A DNA stretch of 64,000 nucleotides, from positions 90,701-154,700 of the forward strand of contig DATMER010000076.1 of NCBI GenBank assembly GCA_035556715.1. The letters run 5' to 3'. The notes under the pieces were generated by a model, which was not told where the DNA came from, did not search any database, and was given only the letters and a program-made list of their open reading frames with translations. The stretch comes from DATMER01 sp035556715. GTDB lineage: Bacteria > Acidobacteriota > Thermoanaerobaculia > Multivoradales > UBA5704. Shown here piece by piece: positions 12,101-21,250 of this stretch. The position numbers and the translations under genes were made by a program. Each line of letters opens with the position of its first letter. Positions within the stretch are counted from its first letter, which is position 1.

Positions 12101-13129
12101 ATGAGCACGCTCAAAGACATCCAACCTGATCCTCCCGAGGAACCGGCTTTCGCCGAGGTTCTGGAGATGATTCAGGCGGCCCGCGGGCACGTGCTGGCGG
12201 CTGTCAACACTGCCCTCATCGACCTCTATTGGCAGGTGGGCGAGTACATCTCGCGCAAGCTCGAATCCTCGGCCTGGGGCGAAGGTGTGGTAGATGAGTT
12301 GGCGCGCTACATCCAGCGGCACCATCCAAACCTCAGGGGATTCACGCGGCGAAACCTGTTCCGGATGCGCCAGTTCTTCGAGGCCTACAAGGAGCAGGAG
12401 AAGGTATCGGCACTGTTGACACAGTTGCCCTGGACGCATCACCTCATCATTCTGGGGCAGACCAAACGTGCGGAAGAGCGCGCATTCTACATGCGTCTCG
12501 CCATCCGAGAGCGGTGGAGCAAGCGGGAATTGGAGCGCCAGTTGCGGATCGCGGCGTTCGAGCGCACCGTCCTGAGCCCCACAAAAGTGTCACCAGCGGT
12601 GGCACAAATGCATCCCGAGGCGTTGGGCATCTTCAAAGACTCCTACATGGTCGAGTTTCTTGAGCTGGCCCGGGAGCACTCCGAGACTGATCTGCATCGC
12701 GGGCTGGTCCACAAGCTGAAGGATTTCCTGATCGAGTTGGGCCGCGACTTCTGCTTCGTGGGCTCCGAGTACCCGGTTCAGGTCGGAAACCGTGACTTTG
12801 CACTCGACCTCCTGTTCTTCCATCGCGGCCTCAACTGCCTCTGCGCCATCGAGCTCAAGGTGGGCCGCTTCGAGCCAGAGCACCTCGGCAAGCTGAATTT
12901 CTATCTGGAGGCCCTCGATCGTGACGTCCGCAAGCCGCACGAAGGCCCCGCCATCGGTGTACTGTTGTGCGCCAGCAAGGACAGAGAAGTGGTGGAGTAC
13001 GCTCTCAGCCGCTCGCTCTCGCCAGCGCTGGTCGCCGAGTACCAGACCCAGTTGCCCGACAAGAAGCTGCTCCAAACTAAGCTCCATGAATTCTACGCGT
13101 TGACCGAGGTGGAAACGAAACAACCCTGA
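12101..13129 (+). CDS. DUF1016 (YhcG-type) PD-(D/E)XK nuclease
   Basis: A 342-residue protein of the YhcG family. The N-terminal DUF1016_N region (residues 10-170; DLYWQVGEYISRKL, FTRRNLFRMRQFF, LPWTHHLIIL) is followed by a C-terminal PD-(D/E)XK nuclease domain in which DFALDLLFFH and CAIELKVGRFEPEHLGKL supply the acidic residue and the E-x-K near 250. Such proteins are common in defence islands and near type I restriction genes. The exact target is unknown. I chose the ATG at 12101 because the family begins close to it. The gene sits between two direct-repeat copies and next to a methyltransferase-helicase system, which supports a mobile defensive role. Confidence 0.9.
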   Translation: MSTLKDIQPDPPEEPAFAEVLEMIQAARGHVLAAVNTALIDLYWQVGEYISRKLESSAWGEGVVDELARYIQRHHPNLRGFTRRNLFRMRQFFEAYKEQEKVSALLTQLPWTHHLIILGQTKRAEERAFYMRLAIRERWSKRELERQLRIAAFERTVLSPTKVSPAVAQMHPEALGIFKDSYMVEFLELAREHSETDLHRGLVHKLKDFLIELGRDFCFVGSEYPVQVGNRDFALDLLFFHRGLNCLCAIELKVGRFEPEHLGKLNFYLEALDRDVRKPHEGPAIGVLLCASKDREVVEYALSRSLSPALVAEYQTQLPDKKLLQTKLHEFYALTEVETKQP

Positions 13130-13138
13130 ATAGGGTTG
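13121..13138 (+). terminator. Hairpin over the stop codon of the DUF1016 gene
   Basis: CAACCCT and AGGGTTG pair around GAAT; the stop codon lies inside the stem-loop. There is no T-run, so it is a weak candidate terminator. Confidence 0.35.
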
Positions 13139-13156
13139 CAACCAGCTTGCAATCCT

Positions 13157-13390
13157 CTACGTTGGACTCGCGGCCCACCCGCTGACAGCCGCAAGCAGGG
13201 CCGCTGCTCCGATGCCCACCAGCAGGGTGACGGGATCGTCCCACCAGAACAGCTTGGGCCAGGCCACGGCGGCGAGCACGCCGGCTCCGATCCAGACCTC
13301 CAGCCGGGACTGCCGCGGTGAGGGCTGACCTGGGCCCCTTGCCCGGCACCTATTCACGAACGATCTTACGCTCGCCTGTGCGGTGGACAT
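13157..13390 (-). pseudogene. Truncated second copy of the membrane-protein gene
   Basis: The minus-strand reading from PRQSRLEVWIGAGV to AALLAAVSGWAASPT repeats the C-terminal 50 residues of the protein encoded at 11397-11957. The match stops at 13319; the sequence beyond it is unrelated and runs into the low-GC methyltransferase gene. It lacks the first two thirds of the gene. It is best read as a remnant at an insertion or rearrangement junction. Confidence 0.8.
13172..13319. repeat. 148-bp direct repeat, copy B
   Basis: Partner of 11424-11571. It ends about 70 bases before the stop codon of the methyltransferase gene, at the point where base composition drops. Confidence 0.88.
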
Positions 13391-13391
13391 G

Positions 13392-16300
13392 CTACGAAGG
13401 AGATCTTAACTTCGACTGGCGCTTGGTTAGTCTCCGAGTCATGCTTGTTGGGATCGACGACGACAGGTCGATTTCGGGAACATTAGCGGCGACTTCCTCG
13501 TCAATGCCGTAGATCTTGAACACAACTTGATTAATCCTGGAGTCGATATCTTTGCCAAACTTCCCCCCTCTTGTCGCCCGAATTGCTTCTTTAACGAGTT
13601 CAACTAGCTGGTCATGAAGCCGGCGTTGGGTTGTGTCTTCGAAATTGATACGCGCAATGGGTATGTGCTTTAAGAACATTGTCTTGTAAATGTAGAAGCC
13701 ATTGGCCTTAGGAACTGTCGTCCGTCTGTAAAAGTAGTCGATGAGCCGCGAGTTCAATATACCAAGAATATATAGCAGATTCTCTGGCACGGAACGCTTA
13801 AGCGTGATTCCACACACGGTATCGCCATAGAAGAGGTCACCGTTAGCCAAGCAGAAGCGGCAACTGTCTGCGAGTTCGGGAACCAGAATTTTTCGAGTTG
13901 CCAGTTGGGACAAGTCCCTCTGTCGCCAGAGTTCAAACCAAAACTTCGTCGTCTCAGCGAAGTATTCGGAACCTGCAAGCTCTGACTTACGTCCGTTTAG
14001 GTACCGCCAGAGGTGAGGCCCTTCTTTCTTCAGGACCTCCGGAGGAACTGCTCTCGTCCGCCCGTCATCCAGCGTGTAGGGATAGATCACAACCTCGGCG
14101 GGGTGATCATGGCCGAATTGCCTAATCTCGCGACCTCGCAAACAAGGCCGAACGAATTCGCTTTCCAATCCTAGGCGGCGAGCTTCATAGTCACTCAGGA
14201 GGAACACATTATTGTGGCCCGTCACAATTCCCTCAGATATGCCCTGCGCCAGGTCGCCCAGTTGCGTCACATTTGCACCAAGCACCAGATCAATAATCTC
14301 TGCCGACCTAGCGTCCTTAAAAACCCAAGGCTCATCCGAGAAGGAAGATTGGCGAACAGGCTGCAGCGAGGCAGTAATTGAACCCTTCTGGTAACCGAAC
14401 ATATGCGAAGGAGTTGGCGAACCTTTGTGAAGCACAAAGACACCAGTATAGTTTAACGCCCCGTCAAACACCTGGGAATCTTCAAAGTCAGCAATGAGCT
14501 CCAAGGTGTTCTCAGAAAGAAGAAGCCGCCTCAATACCCTGCCGTAATCACGCTTCATAAAGTTGGTTGGACAAATATAGGCAAGGACGCCGCTCTCCCG
14601 CAAACATCGAATACCCTGTTCAATAAAGGGTACGTAATAATCATATCTTCCACGTGCTGACAGGTAACGCTTCTCAATCGCAGCCTTCTGATCCATGAAG
14701 CCCTGGAAGCCGACGTACGGAGGGTTTCCGATCACGATGTCGAAGCCCCGGCGGGCATGAAAAACCTCGGAGAAAAACGCCTCGAAATCGAATGTTTCAC
14801 CCTTTAGAGTCAGATGGGTAAGAAGTCCATTGATCTGGGCCTTAATTGCAGCCTTTCTGTCCCGATCTGATTCGTCGAAAAAAAGAGGCTTGAGGCGCTC
14901 TAATTCTCTAAACTCAGCCTCATTGAAGAGGTTTTTCTCAATGCCCTGTAACGTATTACCTGGAACAACCTTGTAGTCGAGGTTAGGCAATGGCTTAATC
15001 TGCTTTACATCTTCTTCGTCGACCACCAGAGAAAGCCAAAGGCGAAGCTTCGCGATCTCGACAGCGCCTGGGTCAATGTCCACGCCGTAGAGCGATGTCT
15101 GAATAGCGTGGCGTTTGAAATAGTAGGGCGTCCTATCAGCGAGGTCATTGAAGTACGGAGTTAGGGTCATTCTAGCGCGCACGATCTCCGTCATCATTCC
15201 TACCGGAAAAGCTCCCGATCCGATAGCTGGATCACAGATAGTAACGGCTTGAAGTGCATCATCGATGCGCCGCGCGTGCTTTTCGATCGACTTTGGCAAG
15301 TAGCTCTTTGTTCCCTCCTTGCGAGCTGCCTCGTAATGTGAGGCCTGTTCGCCGCTCCTGATAAAGGTCGCGAGGTCATCACGTGGAACCGTTGGCGGCA
15401 ACGGAGCCTTCAACGATGATTGACGAGGCACGTCACCACCAAAGAGGCTAGTCTGCACTGAAGGTTCAGTAACTATCGCCTCCTCCCTCTTATTGAGTAT
15501 GAGATCGAGATAGCTGATGAGGCTCTCTTGGCACATATAGTGGACGATCTCGCGCGGTGTGTAGAAAGAACCCTTCGATTTACGCTCGCGAACCTCGAGA
15601 AGGTTCTCGAAAACTTTTCCAAGCATCTCGGGATCAATAGCAACATCCTTCTCAAGAGGTTCAGATTCGTTGACAGTAAAATTATACCGATCAAAAACAT
15701 CTAGAATACCGGTCCCTATGTCACCCTCAGATGTGCGCATATCATTCATGAACACACTGTCAGGAAGGGCGATATCTATCGAGCGCCAGTCATAACCGCC
15801 CGGCGGCTCAAATAGACCCCCATTAAGGAATGGGATACGACAGTCGAAGCGGTCGCACCAAGCAGCGTGGCCGCGGTCAGTTGCAAGGGTGTCGTAAAAG
15901 AGAGGTTCGAGGACATCATTGAAGAAATTTCCAGTAGGTCCATATTCACCGCGAGAAAGCCGACGCAAAAAGTCCTGTGGTCCTGCCCCCCATGGTTGTC
16001 CCTTCGCGACGCCAAGCCACCCCTTTTTTTGTATGAAATAAAGAAAGACTACTTGGCCTAGGAGCTTCTTGCTAAAATCCACCGAATTAAGCCCCTTGCC
16101 AGCAAACTCCTTCGCCACGGCGCGATTGTTCGCCAGGATACCATCGAGCTCTTCCTTGATGTTGAGGAAAAGATCACGGTAACGCTCGAAGAACTCTTGC
16201 GTGACAGCCTCGACACTGAACGCGTCCTCGATCTCTTCGATGGAAGGGTCGCGGTTGGTCTGTTGGAGGAGGTTGACAAAGCGGCTCTTTGCAGTATGGC

Positions 16301-16781
16301 AACTCTCGCCTTCCCCCACGAGGTATGACAGCCGGCGGGCAGGCGTGAGTTCAGTGATAGTCCGAACGTGCCCACCCTCGTCGGCCTTTGTGCCGTACTC
16401 CATTCGCACAAAAGAGAAGCGCCACGTCTTCTCTGTAGGAGAGACAAAGGCTACAAGGGCGGCGTCTTTGCCGCCTCGCTTCTTCAGGTGGTGCGCGACG
16501 TAGTTTCGAAGTGCGGTACGGGCTCGGGCGAGTGTTGCCTCCTTAGTGAGACGAACTTCCAGAAGGTCGATCTTCTCCCCGCCGAGGGCTGAGTAGGTAC
16601 CTATACGATCGAGGAGCGCCACATGCTCCTTGAAGGCGTCCGGGATGCGCGACCCTTGATAGCGGAGCGGCTTCGACTCATAGCGGTTTAATAGCTCTCG
16701 GAGAAACTTCTCAAAGCGACTCCGATCGAACTTATGTGCGAAGGTTTCTTGGACGAGGCTGCGTGCTCTTGACGTATCCAT
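13392..16781 (-). CDS. Eco57I-family adenine-specific DNA methyltransferase/type IIG-like enzyme
   Basis: A 1129-residue gamma-type N6-adenine methyltransferase. The SAM motif ICDPAIGSGAFPVGMM is near residue 517 and the catalytic NPPYVGFQGF near 685. The C-terminal 300 residues look like a TaqI-like target-recognition domain (YPYTLDDGRTRAVPPEVL, FLKHIPIARI). The N-terminal 150 residues include EKIDLLEVRL, which could be a divergent nuclease core, but I cannot confirm catalytic residues. Its start lies three bases after the stop of the upstream PLD-SNF2 helicase, so the pair is one operon and probably one restriction-modification-like defence system. GC is clearly lower than in flanking genes, a sign of transfer. 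Confidence 0.88.
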   Translation of the reverse strand: MDTSRARSLVQETFAHKFDRSRFEKFLRELLNRYESKPLRYQGSRIPDAFKEHVALLDRIGTYSALGGEKIDLLEVRLTKEATLARARTALRNYVAHHLKKRGGKDAALVAFVSPTEKTWRFSFVRMEYGTKADEGGHVRTITELTPARRLSYLVGEGESCHTAKSRFVNLLQQTNRDPSIEEIEDAFSVEAVTQEFFERYRDLFLNIKEELDGILANNRAVAKEFAGKGLNSVDFSKKLLGQVVFLYFIQKKGWLGVAKGQPWGAGPQDFLRRLSRGEYGPTGNFFNDVLEPLFYDTLATDRGHAAWCDRFDCRIPFLNGGLFEPPGGYDWRSIDIALPDSVFMNDMRTSEGDIGTGILDVFDRYNFTVNESEPLEKDVAIDPEMLGKVFENLLEVRERKSKGSFYTPREIVHYMCQESLISYLDLILNKREEAIVTEPSVQTSLFGGDVPRQSSLKAPLPPTVPRDDLATFIRSGEQASHYEAARKEGTKSYLPKSIEKHARRIDDALQAVTICDPAIGSGAFPVGMMTEIVRARMTLTPYFNDLADRTPYYFKRHAIQTSLYGVDIDPGAVEIAKLRLWLSLVVDEEDVKQIKPLPNLDYKVVPGNTLQGIEKNLFNEAEFRELERLKPLFFDESDRDRKAAIKAQINGLLTHLTLKGETFDFEAFFSEVFHARRGFDIVIGNPPYVGFQGFMDQKAAIEKRYLSARGRYDYYVPFIEQGIRCLRESGVLAYICPTNFMKRDYGRVLRRLLLSENTLELIADFEDSQVFDGALNYTGVFVLHKGSPTPSHMFGYQKGSITASLQPVRQSSFSDEPWVFKDARSAEIIDLVLGANVTQLGDLAQGISEGIVTGHNNVFLLSDYEARRLGLESEFVRPCLRGREIRQFGHDHPAEVVIYPYTLDDGRTRAVPPEVLKKEGPHLWRYLNGRKSELAGSEYFAETTKFWFELWRQRDLSQLATRKILVPELADSCRFCLANGDLFYGDTVCGITLKRSVPENLLYILGILNSRLIDYFYRRTTVPKANGFYIYKTMFLKHIPIARINFEDTTQRRLHDQLVELVKEAIRATRGGKFGKDIDSRINQVVFKIYGIDEEVAANVPEIDLSSSIPTSMTRRLTKRQSKLRSPS

Positions 16782-16784
16782 AAC

Positions 16785-19700
16785 TCAACGAATGAATGAC
16801 GAGAGGATAACCTCCCGAGGGGCCCGGATATAATGTGAAATCTCGGCACGAGTAGCTTGAAAGAATTCCCGTCCGATGCCTCGGCGCAGAATACGGAGGA
16901 CCCCCAGAGATGACGCCTCCTGCCTCAGTTCTGCGGCCACCTTCTTCGTGGTAGGCCTTGGGAGCGCACCGTTTTCGAGTAGCCGAATCACATCGAGGAG
17001 AAATTCTTCATCCTCGTCGGTGAATCCCAAAAAGTGCCTAATGTCCTTCGCCTTCAGCCGGCGAAGGATGTACGCGTCGTTCGTGCGGCTTACTCCCACT
17101 GGCTCAGCGTCGCTCTCGTCCATGGTGGCTTGATCGAAGGCAACTCGATTTCTATCAAGGAGCGCGTAGAAGGCGGGCACAATTGCACCACGCCTCTCGG
17201 AAGGGTCAGCACGAAGGATCTTCACTGCAGTCATGAAGTCAATCTCTCCGGCGGTGCGGCTATCGTGCGCCACGAAGAACTTATCGAGCCTTCCCTTCCG
17301 GAAGTATGTCAGAAGCGCAGGACAGGGCGGCAGCAGTTCCATTACCTCGGGCACCAGCACCTTCGTCGACCGTGCCTTCCTAGGAAGGCGCTTAATACGC
17401 TCAAACAGGGCAGGGTCCTCGTCACGCACCCGACGGATCTCGGTCAGATACTCCAGTTCGCTCTCTTCCTCGGTATCTTCACCCGTAATGGTCGCTCTTG
17501 AGTTCATCTGCGCGAAGAGATCGTGAGACTTCACCTCCTCACCTTCCGTGAGGAGTCGGGCATCGGCACCGAGCATCTCGATGAACGCCTGAATTTTTGC
17601 CTCCGCGGATTCTCGCAGCTTGATGAGGTCGTTGCCCTTTTCCGATGGGAAGAAGTTGAACGTGTAGATTGTCTCAAAGGGCGTGTCGACGCGGTTGATG
17701 CGGCCGACCCGTTGCATGAGACGCGTGGGATTCCATGGTAGGTCGTAGTTGATGACCACTGATGATCGGTGCAGGTTAACACCCTCTGATAATACGTCGG
17801 TCGTCACCAGAATCCGGTAGTCGTCCTGTGGCCGATATGCTCGAAAATCGAAGTTGGCGATGACACGGCGCCGGTCCTCCTCACTGGATTGACCGGAGAA
17901 GGCAGTAACACGGCTATCGACCTCTTCCCCGACTCTCCTCGCGAGGTACTCGGCCGTTTCCTGCGATTCGGTGAAGATAATGAGCTTTTCGCTTATCAGC
18001 TTAGGGTGGGAAAGCAGGGTGACCCGAAATGCCTCCCACTTCGGATCATTCTCCACCTCACCCCAGAGCTGGCGGAGTTCTTGGAGAATGGCGAGGTCTC
18101 GTACAAGGTCGGTGAGGAACTTCGGCTTGAAGTCGGCCGCGGGTAGACGTTCGACCTTTGATTCATCTACGAGGCGCTGCACGGTTTCCTCATCTCCCTC
18201 CTCAAGGGCGCTGAATACCTTTCGGAGGTGCTTTTTACTGATGTACGCGTACCCCTTCCTGAACTCGCTGATGAAGGTCTCGTGGGAATGGATGAACCGT
18301 CCAAGAGTAAGCCGAAACGCATGGAAACTACTTTCTAACCGCTTGATGAGGAGCACTCGCATGAAACGGGCAAGGTTTGCACCGCTCTGGCGCTCAAGAG
18401 CATCGCAATCGCCCGTGTAGTAGTTGGCATCGAGAGGGTTGTACCGGGCAAACGAGAACTCGCGCACGATATGTTCGCTCGTCTGATGGAAAAGCGCGTT
18501 CTCTCTTTGGTCGAGCTGATAAAAAAGGGCTTCGGGGGCTACCACCTCGGCGAAACGGAAACCCTGCGCATCAAGGTCATCGCCGTAGTACTTCACGATT
18601 TCAGTGCGTGTGCGCCGGATCATCAGGTACTTAAGTACGCTCTCCCGAATCTTCTTGGCGTTTTCTTTGATGGTTGCGAAGTATAGCTCCCGGTCGTGCT
18701 GTCTGTCCAAACCCTTGAGCCTCTTTTGAAGATCGCGGAAGAAGTACTCTAGGTTCTGAAGGTTGGGGATCGTACTATTCTTGGCATTCTGAAAGAGCTT
18801 GATTTGGCTGAGTATATCGGCTGGTGTGTTGTTGAGCGGCGTTGCGCTTACGAGGATGACGCGCTTGCCTCGACAGACCTTGGCGAGCTTTTCGTAAGTC
18901 GTGTTCGTCTCGGTACGGAAGCGGTGGGACTCATCAATGAAAACGTTAGCGTAACGCGTGACGCCACGTTCAAGGAGAGCATCAAGCTTCCCAAGCGATT
19001 CAAAGTCCGCAGAAACACGGAACTCACTCAGGACGTTGGGCCAAGAGCCGGGGTTGTTCCGATCGAGGAGGGGCGGAGGAGCGATCACGAGCGTGCGGCC
19101 GTCGAGCTCTCGAGCAAGAAGCGCCGACATGTAGGTCTTGCCGAGCCCGACTACATCCGAGAGAAACACTCCTCCGTACTCCTCCAAGATACGTTTCGCG
19201 CTGAGAACGGCATCTTCCTGGTATCGAAGTTTTCGGAACATCGCGGGCAGGTATGTGTCTGTGAGTTCCTCGGGTCGGTTTAACTCACCCTTGAAGTACT
19301 CGTAGAGAAGCTTGAGATAGAGCTCGTACGGCGTGAACTCCGCGTATGGTGATTTCCGTTCGATCGTATCGACGTACTCCTCCGTGACATCGACGGCGCT
19401 CCCCCATAGCTCATTGAACTTGGCCAGGGCGTAATCGTAATCGGCACGCATCTTGAGCTCTACGTTGAACTCAAGGTTATCCTGAAGCCCGGCTTGCGAG
19501 AAGTTACTCGATCCAGTGATAACCCGGCCAGCGTCCCGATCTCCTTCGTTGAAGGTCATTATGTAGACCTTGGCATGGATCTTATCGGAGGGGTACACAC
19601 GGACCTCAAGCTTCCCCGAGCGTACCCACTCAACAAATCGGCGAACACCGTTCTCAACATCGAGAGTGTCCTCTGCGCGATCCAACTCCTCCAGAATCGT

Positions 19701-19979
19701 GGCGGGAACCTGCTCCTTTGTCTCCGCGTATGAAAGCCCGAGCTGCTCGCCTTTCGCCTTCTGGAGGAGGTCGTAGCTCGTGCGGTCGGTTTTGAGGCCG
19801 ATGAGAATGCGAATCTTCTCTGTACTCCCTAAGACGGGGTAGAGCTGATGGAAACCGCTGATAAAAAAGTAGCCGACGAGGCAGTCGAACAAGCGAGTAT
19901 CGGCCGCCAGAAGCTTCTCGAATCGCGAGCGCAGGGTCTTACCCGGCTCGTTCGTGAGGAACGTGAGATCAGTTGACAT
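16785..19979 (-). CDS. PLD-nuclease/SNF2-type helicase fusion, defence-associated
   Basis: A 1064-residue protein. Residues 1-200 form a phospholipase-D-type nuclease domain with one HKD motif (IHAKVYIM near 134 and GSSNFSQAGL near 163), so two chains may be needed for an active site. A superfamily 2 SNF2-like helicase follows: SDVVGLGKTYMSALLA near 280 (Walker A), VFIDESHRF near 350 (Walker B, DESH), LVSATPLNN (motif III), then the second lobe with IIFTESQETAEYLARR, TDVLSEGVNLH and LMQRVGRINR near 759. A C-terminal region of about 250 residues is unassigned. I infer a translocase that cuts DNA lacking the protective methyl mark of the downstream methyltransferase. Confidence 0.9.
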   Translation of the reverse strand: MSTDLTFLTNEPGKTLRSRFEKLLAADTRLFDCLVGYFFISGFHQLYPVLGSTEKIRILIGLKTDRTSYDLLQKAKGEQLGLSYAETKEQVPATILEELDRAEDTLDVENGVRRFVEWVRSGKLEVRVYPSDKIHAKVYIMTFNEGDRDAGRVITGSSNFSQAGLQDNLEFNVELKMRADYDYALAKFNELWGSAVDVTEEYVDTIERKSPYAEFTPYELYLKLLYEYFKGELNRPEELTDTYLPAMFRKLRYQEDAVLSAKRILEEYGGVFLSDVVGLGKTYMSALLARELDGRTLVIAPPPLLDRNNPGSWPNVLSEFRVSADFESLGKLDALLERGVTRYANVFIDESHRFRTETNTTYEKLAKVCRGKRVILVSATPLNNTPADILSQIKLFQNAKNSTIPNLQNLEYFFRDLQKRLKGLDRQHDRELYFATIKENAKKIRESVLKYLMIRRTRTEIVKYYGDDLDAQGFRFAEVVAPEALFYQLDQRENALFHQTSEHIVREFSFARYNPLDANYYTGDCDALERQSGANLARFMRVLLIKRLESSFHAFRLTLGRFIHSHETFISEFRKGYAYISKKHLRKVFSALEEGDEETVQRLVDESKVERLPAADFKPKFLTDLVRDLAILQELRQLWGEVENDPKWEAFRVTLLSHPKLISEKLIIFTESQETAEYLARRVGEEVDSRVTAFSGQSSEEDRRRVIANFDFRAYRPQDDYRILVTTDVLSEGVNLHRSSVVINYDLPWNPTRLMQRVGRINRVDTPFETIYTFNFFPSEKGNDLIKLRESAEAKIQAFIEMLGADARLLTEGEEVKSHDLFAQMNSRATITGEDTEEESELEYLTEIRRVRDEDPALFERIKRLPRKARSTKVLVPEVMELLPPCPALLTYFRKGRLDKFFVAHDSRTAGEIDFMTAVKILRADPSERRGAIVPAFYALLDRNRVAFDQATMDESDAEPVGVSRTNDAYILRRLKAKDIRHFLGFTDEDEEFLLDVIRLLENGALPRPTTKKVAAELRQEASSLGVLRILRRGIGREFFQATRAEISHYIRAPREVILSSFIR

Positions 19980-20053
19980 TGGTTATAGAGTCTACCCTGG
20001 TTTACGAGCGCTTGGGAGCCCGAGATTCTTGTCCCCCGCTCATGAACTTCCAC

Positions 20054-20467
20054 TCACCCGCTGAAGGGGTTCAAACACTCCACCCCCGTCCGCTCCACGT
20101 CCTTGACGTTCCGAGTGACCAACGTCAGACCGTGCACGCTTGCCGTGGCCGCCAGAAGGCTGTCAAGCACGGGCAAAGGGTCCGGAACGTTGAACCGGCC
20201 CCACTGTTCCGCGATGACCGCGTCGACAGGAAGAATCCGGTCGGAGTGGGTCGTCACCAACTCCCCGAACCAAGCTTCCAGGGCTGCGGCTGTCGGCTCG
20301 TCGCGACGGCGGATGTTCTCGATCCCCTTGCGGATCTCCCCCACCGTCAAGGCGCTCAAATAGATCTCCCCGGAGGAGGTCTCCGCAAACCAGGAAGCTA
20401 CGCCCGGATCACAGCGCTGTCCTTTGCGGAGCTCCGAGACCACGTTCGTGTCGACGAGGTAGCTCAA
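20054..20467 (-). CDS. PIN-domain ribonuclease toxin (VapC/FitB-like)
   Basis: A 137-residue PIN domain. The acidic residues appear in MSYLVDTNVVSELRKG (first Asp), SALTVGEIRKGIENI (Glu) and DSLLAATASVHGLTLVTRN (Asp/Asn). It should cleave RNA when not bound by its antitoxin. The start is a TTG that overlaps the antitoxin stop by four bases (TTGA), which is typical translational coupling. The length and the FNVPDPLPVLDSLLAATA pattern resemble the FitB subgroup. Confidence 0.88.
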   Translation of the reverse strand: MSYLVDTNVVSELRKGQRCDPGVASWFAETSSGEIYLSALTVGEIRKGIENIRRRDEPTAAALEAWFGELVTTHSDRILPVDAVIAEQWGRFNVPDPLPVLDSLLAATASVHGLTLVTRNVKDVERTGVECLNPFSG

Positions 20468-20697
20468 AGCTCCACATCCCGGCCAAGGTCCGGGCTCCGT
20501 TCAAAGTCGGCGTCCTCGCCACCCGCCGGGATAGCGAGGAGAAGCTCCTTGAGGGACCTCCGGTCCTTCGCGGGGAGGAGCGCCTCGCGCAGGATCTCCC
20601 GGTGCTCCGCTTCAGCCGAGCGGCCATGGCGCGCGGCCCGCAGCCTTAGCTCCCGGACGACTTCCTCTTCGAGGTTCCGCACGATCAACTGGTTCAT
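20464..20697 (-). CDS. FitA-like ribbon-helix-helix antitoxin
   Basis: A 77-residue antitoxin. The N-terminal ribbon-helix-helix reads MNQLIVRNLEEEVVRELRLR, followed by ARHGRSAEAEHREILREALL, the FitA/Arc signature. The C-terminal 30 residues (PDLGRDVEL end) should insert into the toxin. GAGAGGAG just upstream favours the ATG at 20697 over the one at 20712. It is translated before and overlaps the PIN toxin. RHH dimers usually repress their own promoter, here the 20700-20830 gap. Confidence 0.85.
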   Translation of the reverse strand: MNQLIVRNLEEEVVRELRLRAARHGRSAEAEHREILREALLPAKDRRSLKELLLAIPAGGEDADFERSPDLGRDVEL

Positions 20698-20831
20698 GGC
20701 TCCTCTCTTCATGCTATCAACGATAGCAGGCGTTGAATGTCAGGGCAACGGGACTCCTCCCCTACCCTATCCCTACACAAGGCGGGCACGGACGGCCACC
20801 CGGCCCTCCGCTGACCCTCCGGAAAGGGTAG

Positions 20832-21119
20832 ATGCTCATGACTCGCAGCACCCTTCGTTGCGCGGCGGGGATCCTCCTTGCCGTGACCTTCCTCCTCCCG
20901 GGCATGGCGGCGGCCCGGGAGATCCCCTCGGGCTGGCTGGCCGAGCCGGTCTTCTCCCTGGCCCGGCTCTGGTCGGCCCTCGTCAATGCGCTCCCGGACG
21001 GGTGGAAGCCGGCCGTCGCCTCCGCCGAAGGCGACAATGGGTGGCAGCTTGACCCGGACGGCAAGCCCGCACCCGGGGCGAACAACGACAACGGCTGGCA
21101 GCTCGACCCGAACGGCTAG
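20832..21119 (+). CDS. Small secreted protein with repeated DNGWQLDP tail
   Basis: A 95-residue protein. A signal peptide runs over residues 1-28 (RCAAGILLAVTFLLPG, then MAAA and likely cleavage). The mature part is about 65 residues and ends in two copies of an eight-residue motif, DNGWQLDP followed by DG or NG, separated by a Pro/Ala/Gly linker. GGAAAGG lies upstream; ATG at 20832 or 20838 could be used. I do not recognise the family. The repeated Trp/Asp motif suggests a binding or export-related tail. A strong hairpin follows the stop. Confidence 0.7.
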   Translation: MLMTRSTLRCAAGILLAVTFLLPGMAAAREIPSGWLAEPVFSLARLWSALVNALPDGWKPAVASAEGDNGWQLDPDGKPAPGANNDNGWQLDPNG

Positions 21120-21127
21120 CTCCGAGA

Positions 21128-21165
21128 GGCGGGGCTGCGACGTTTTGCAGCCCCGCCCAACTTTC
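21128..21165 (+). terminator. Terminator hairpin after the small secreted protein
   Basis: GGCGGGGCTGC and GCAGCCCCGCC form a perfect 11-base-pair stem around an eight-base loop, beginning eight bases after the stop codon, then CAACTTTCTT. Confidence 0.7.
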
Positions 21166-21250
21166 TTCGAGAATCTTGTCCTGAAATCGTGCCCTGCGGC
21201 AACTTTACTATTGGGAGCAGCGACTGCTCGCCTCCCCGGACGAAATCTCG

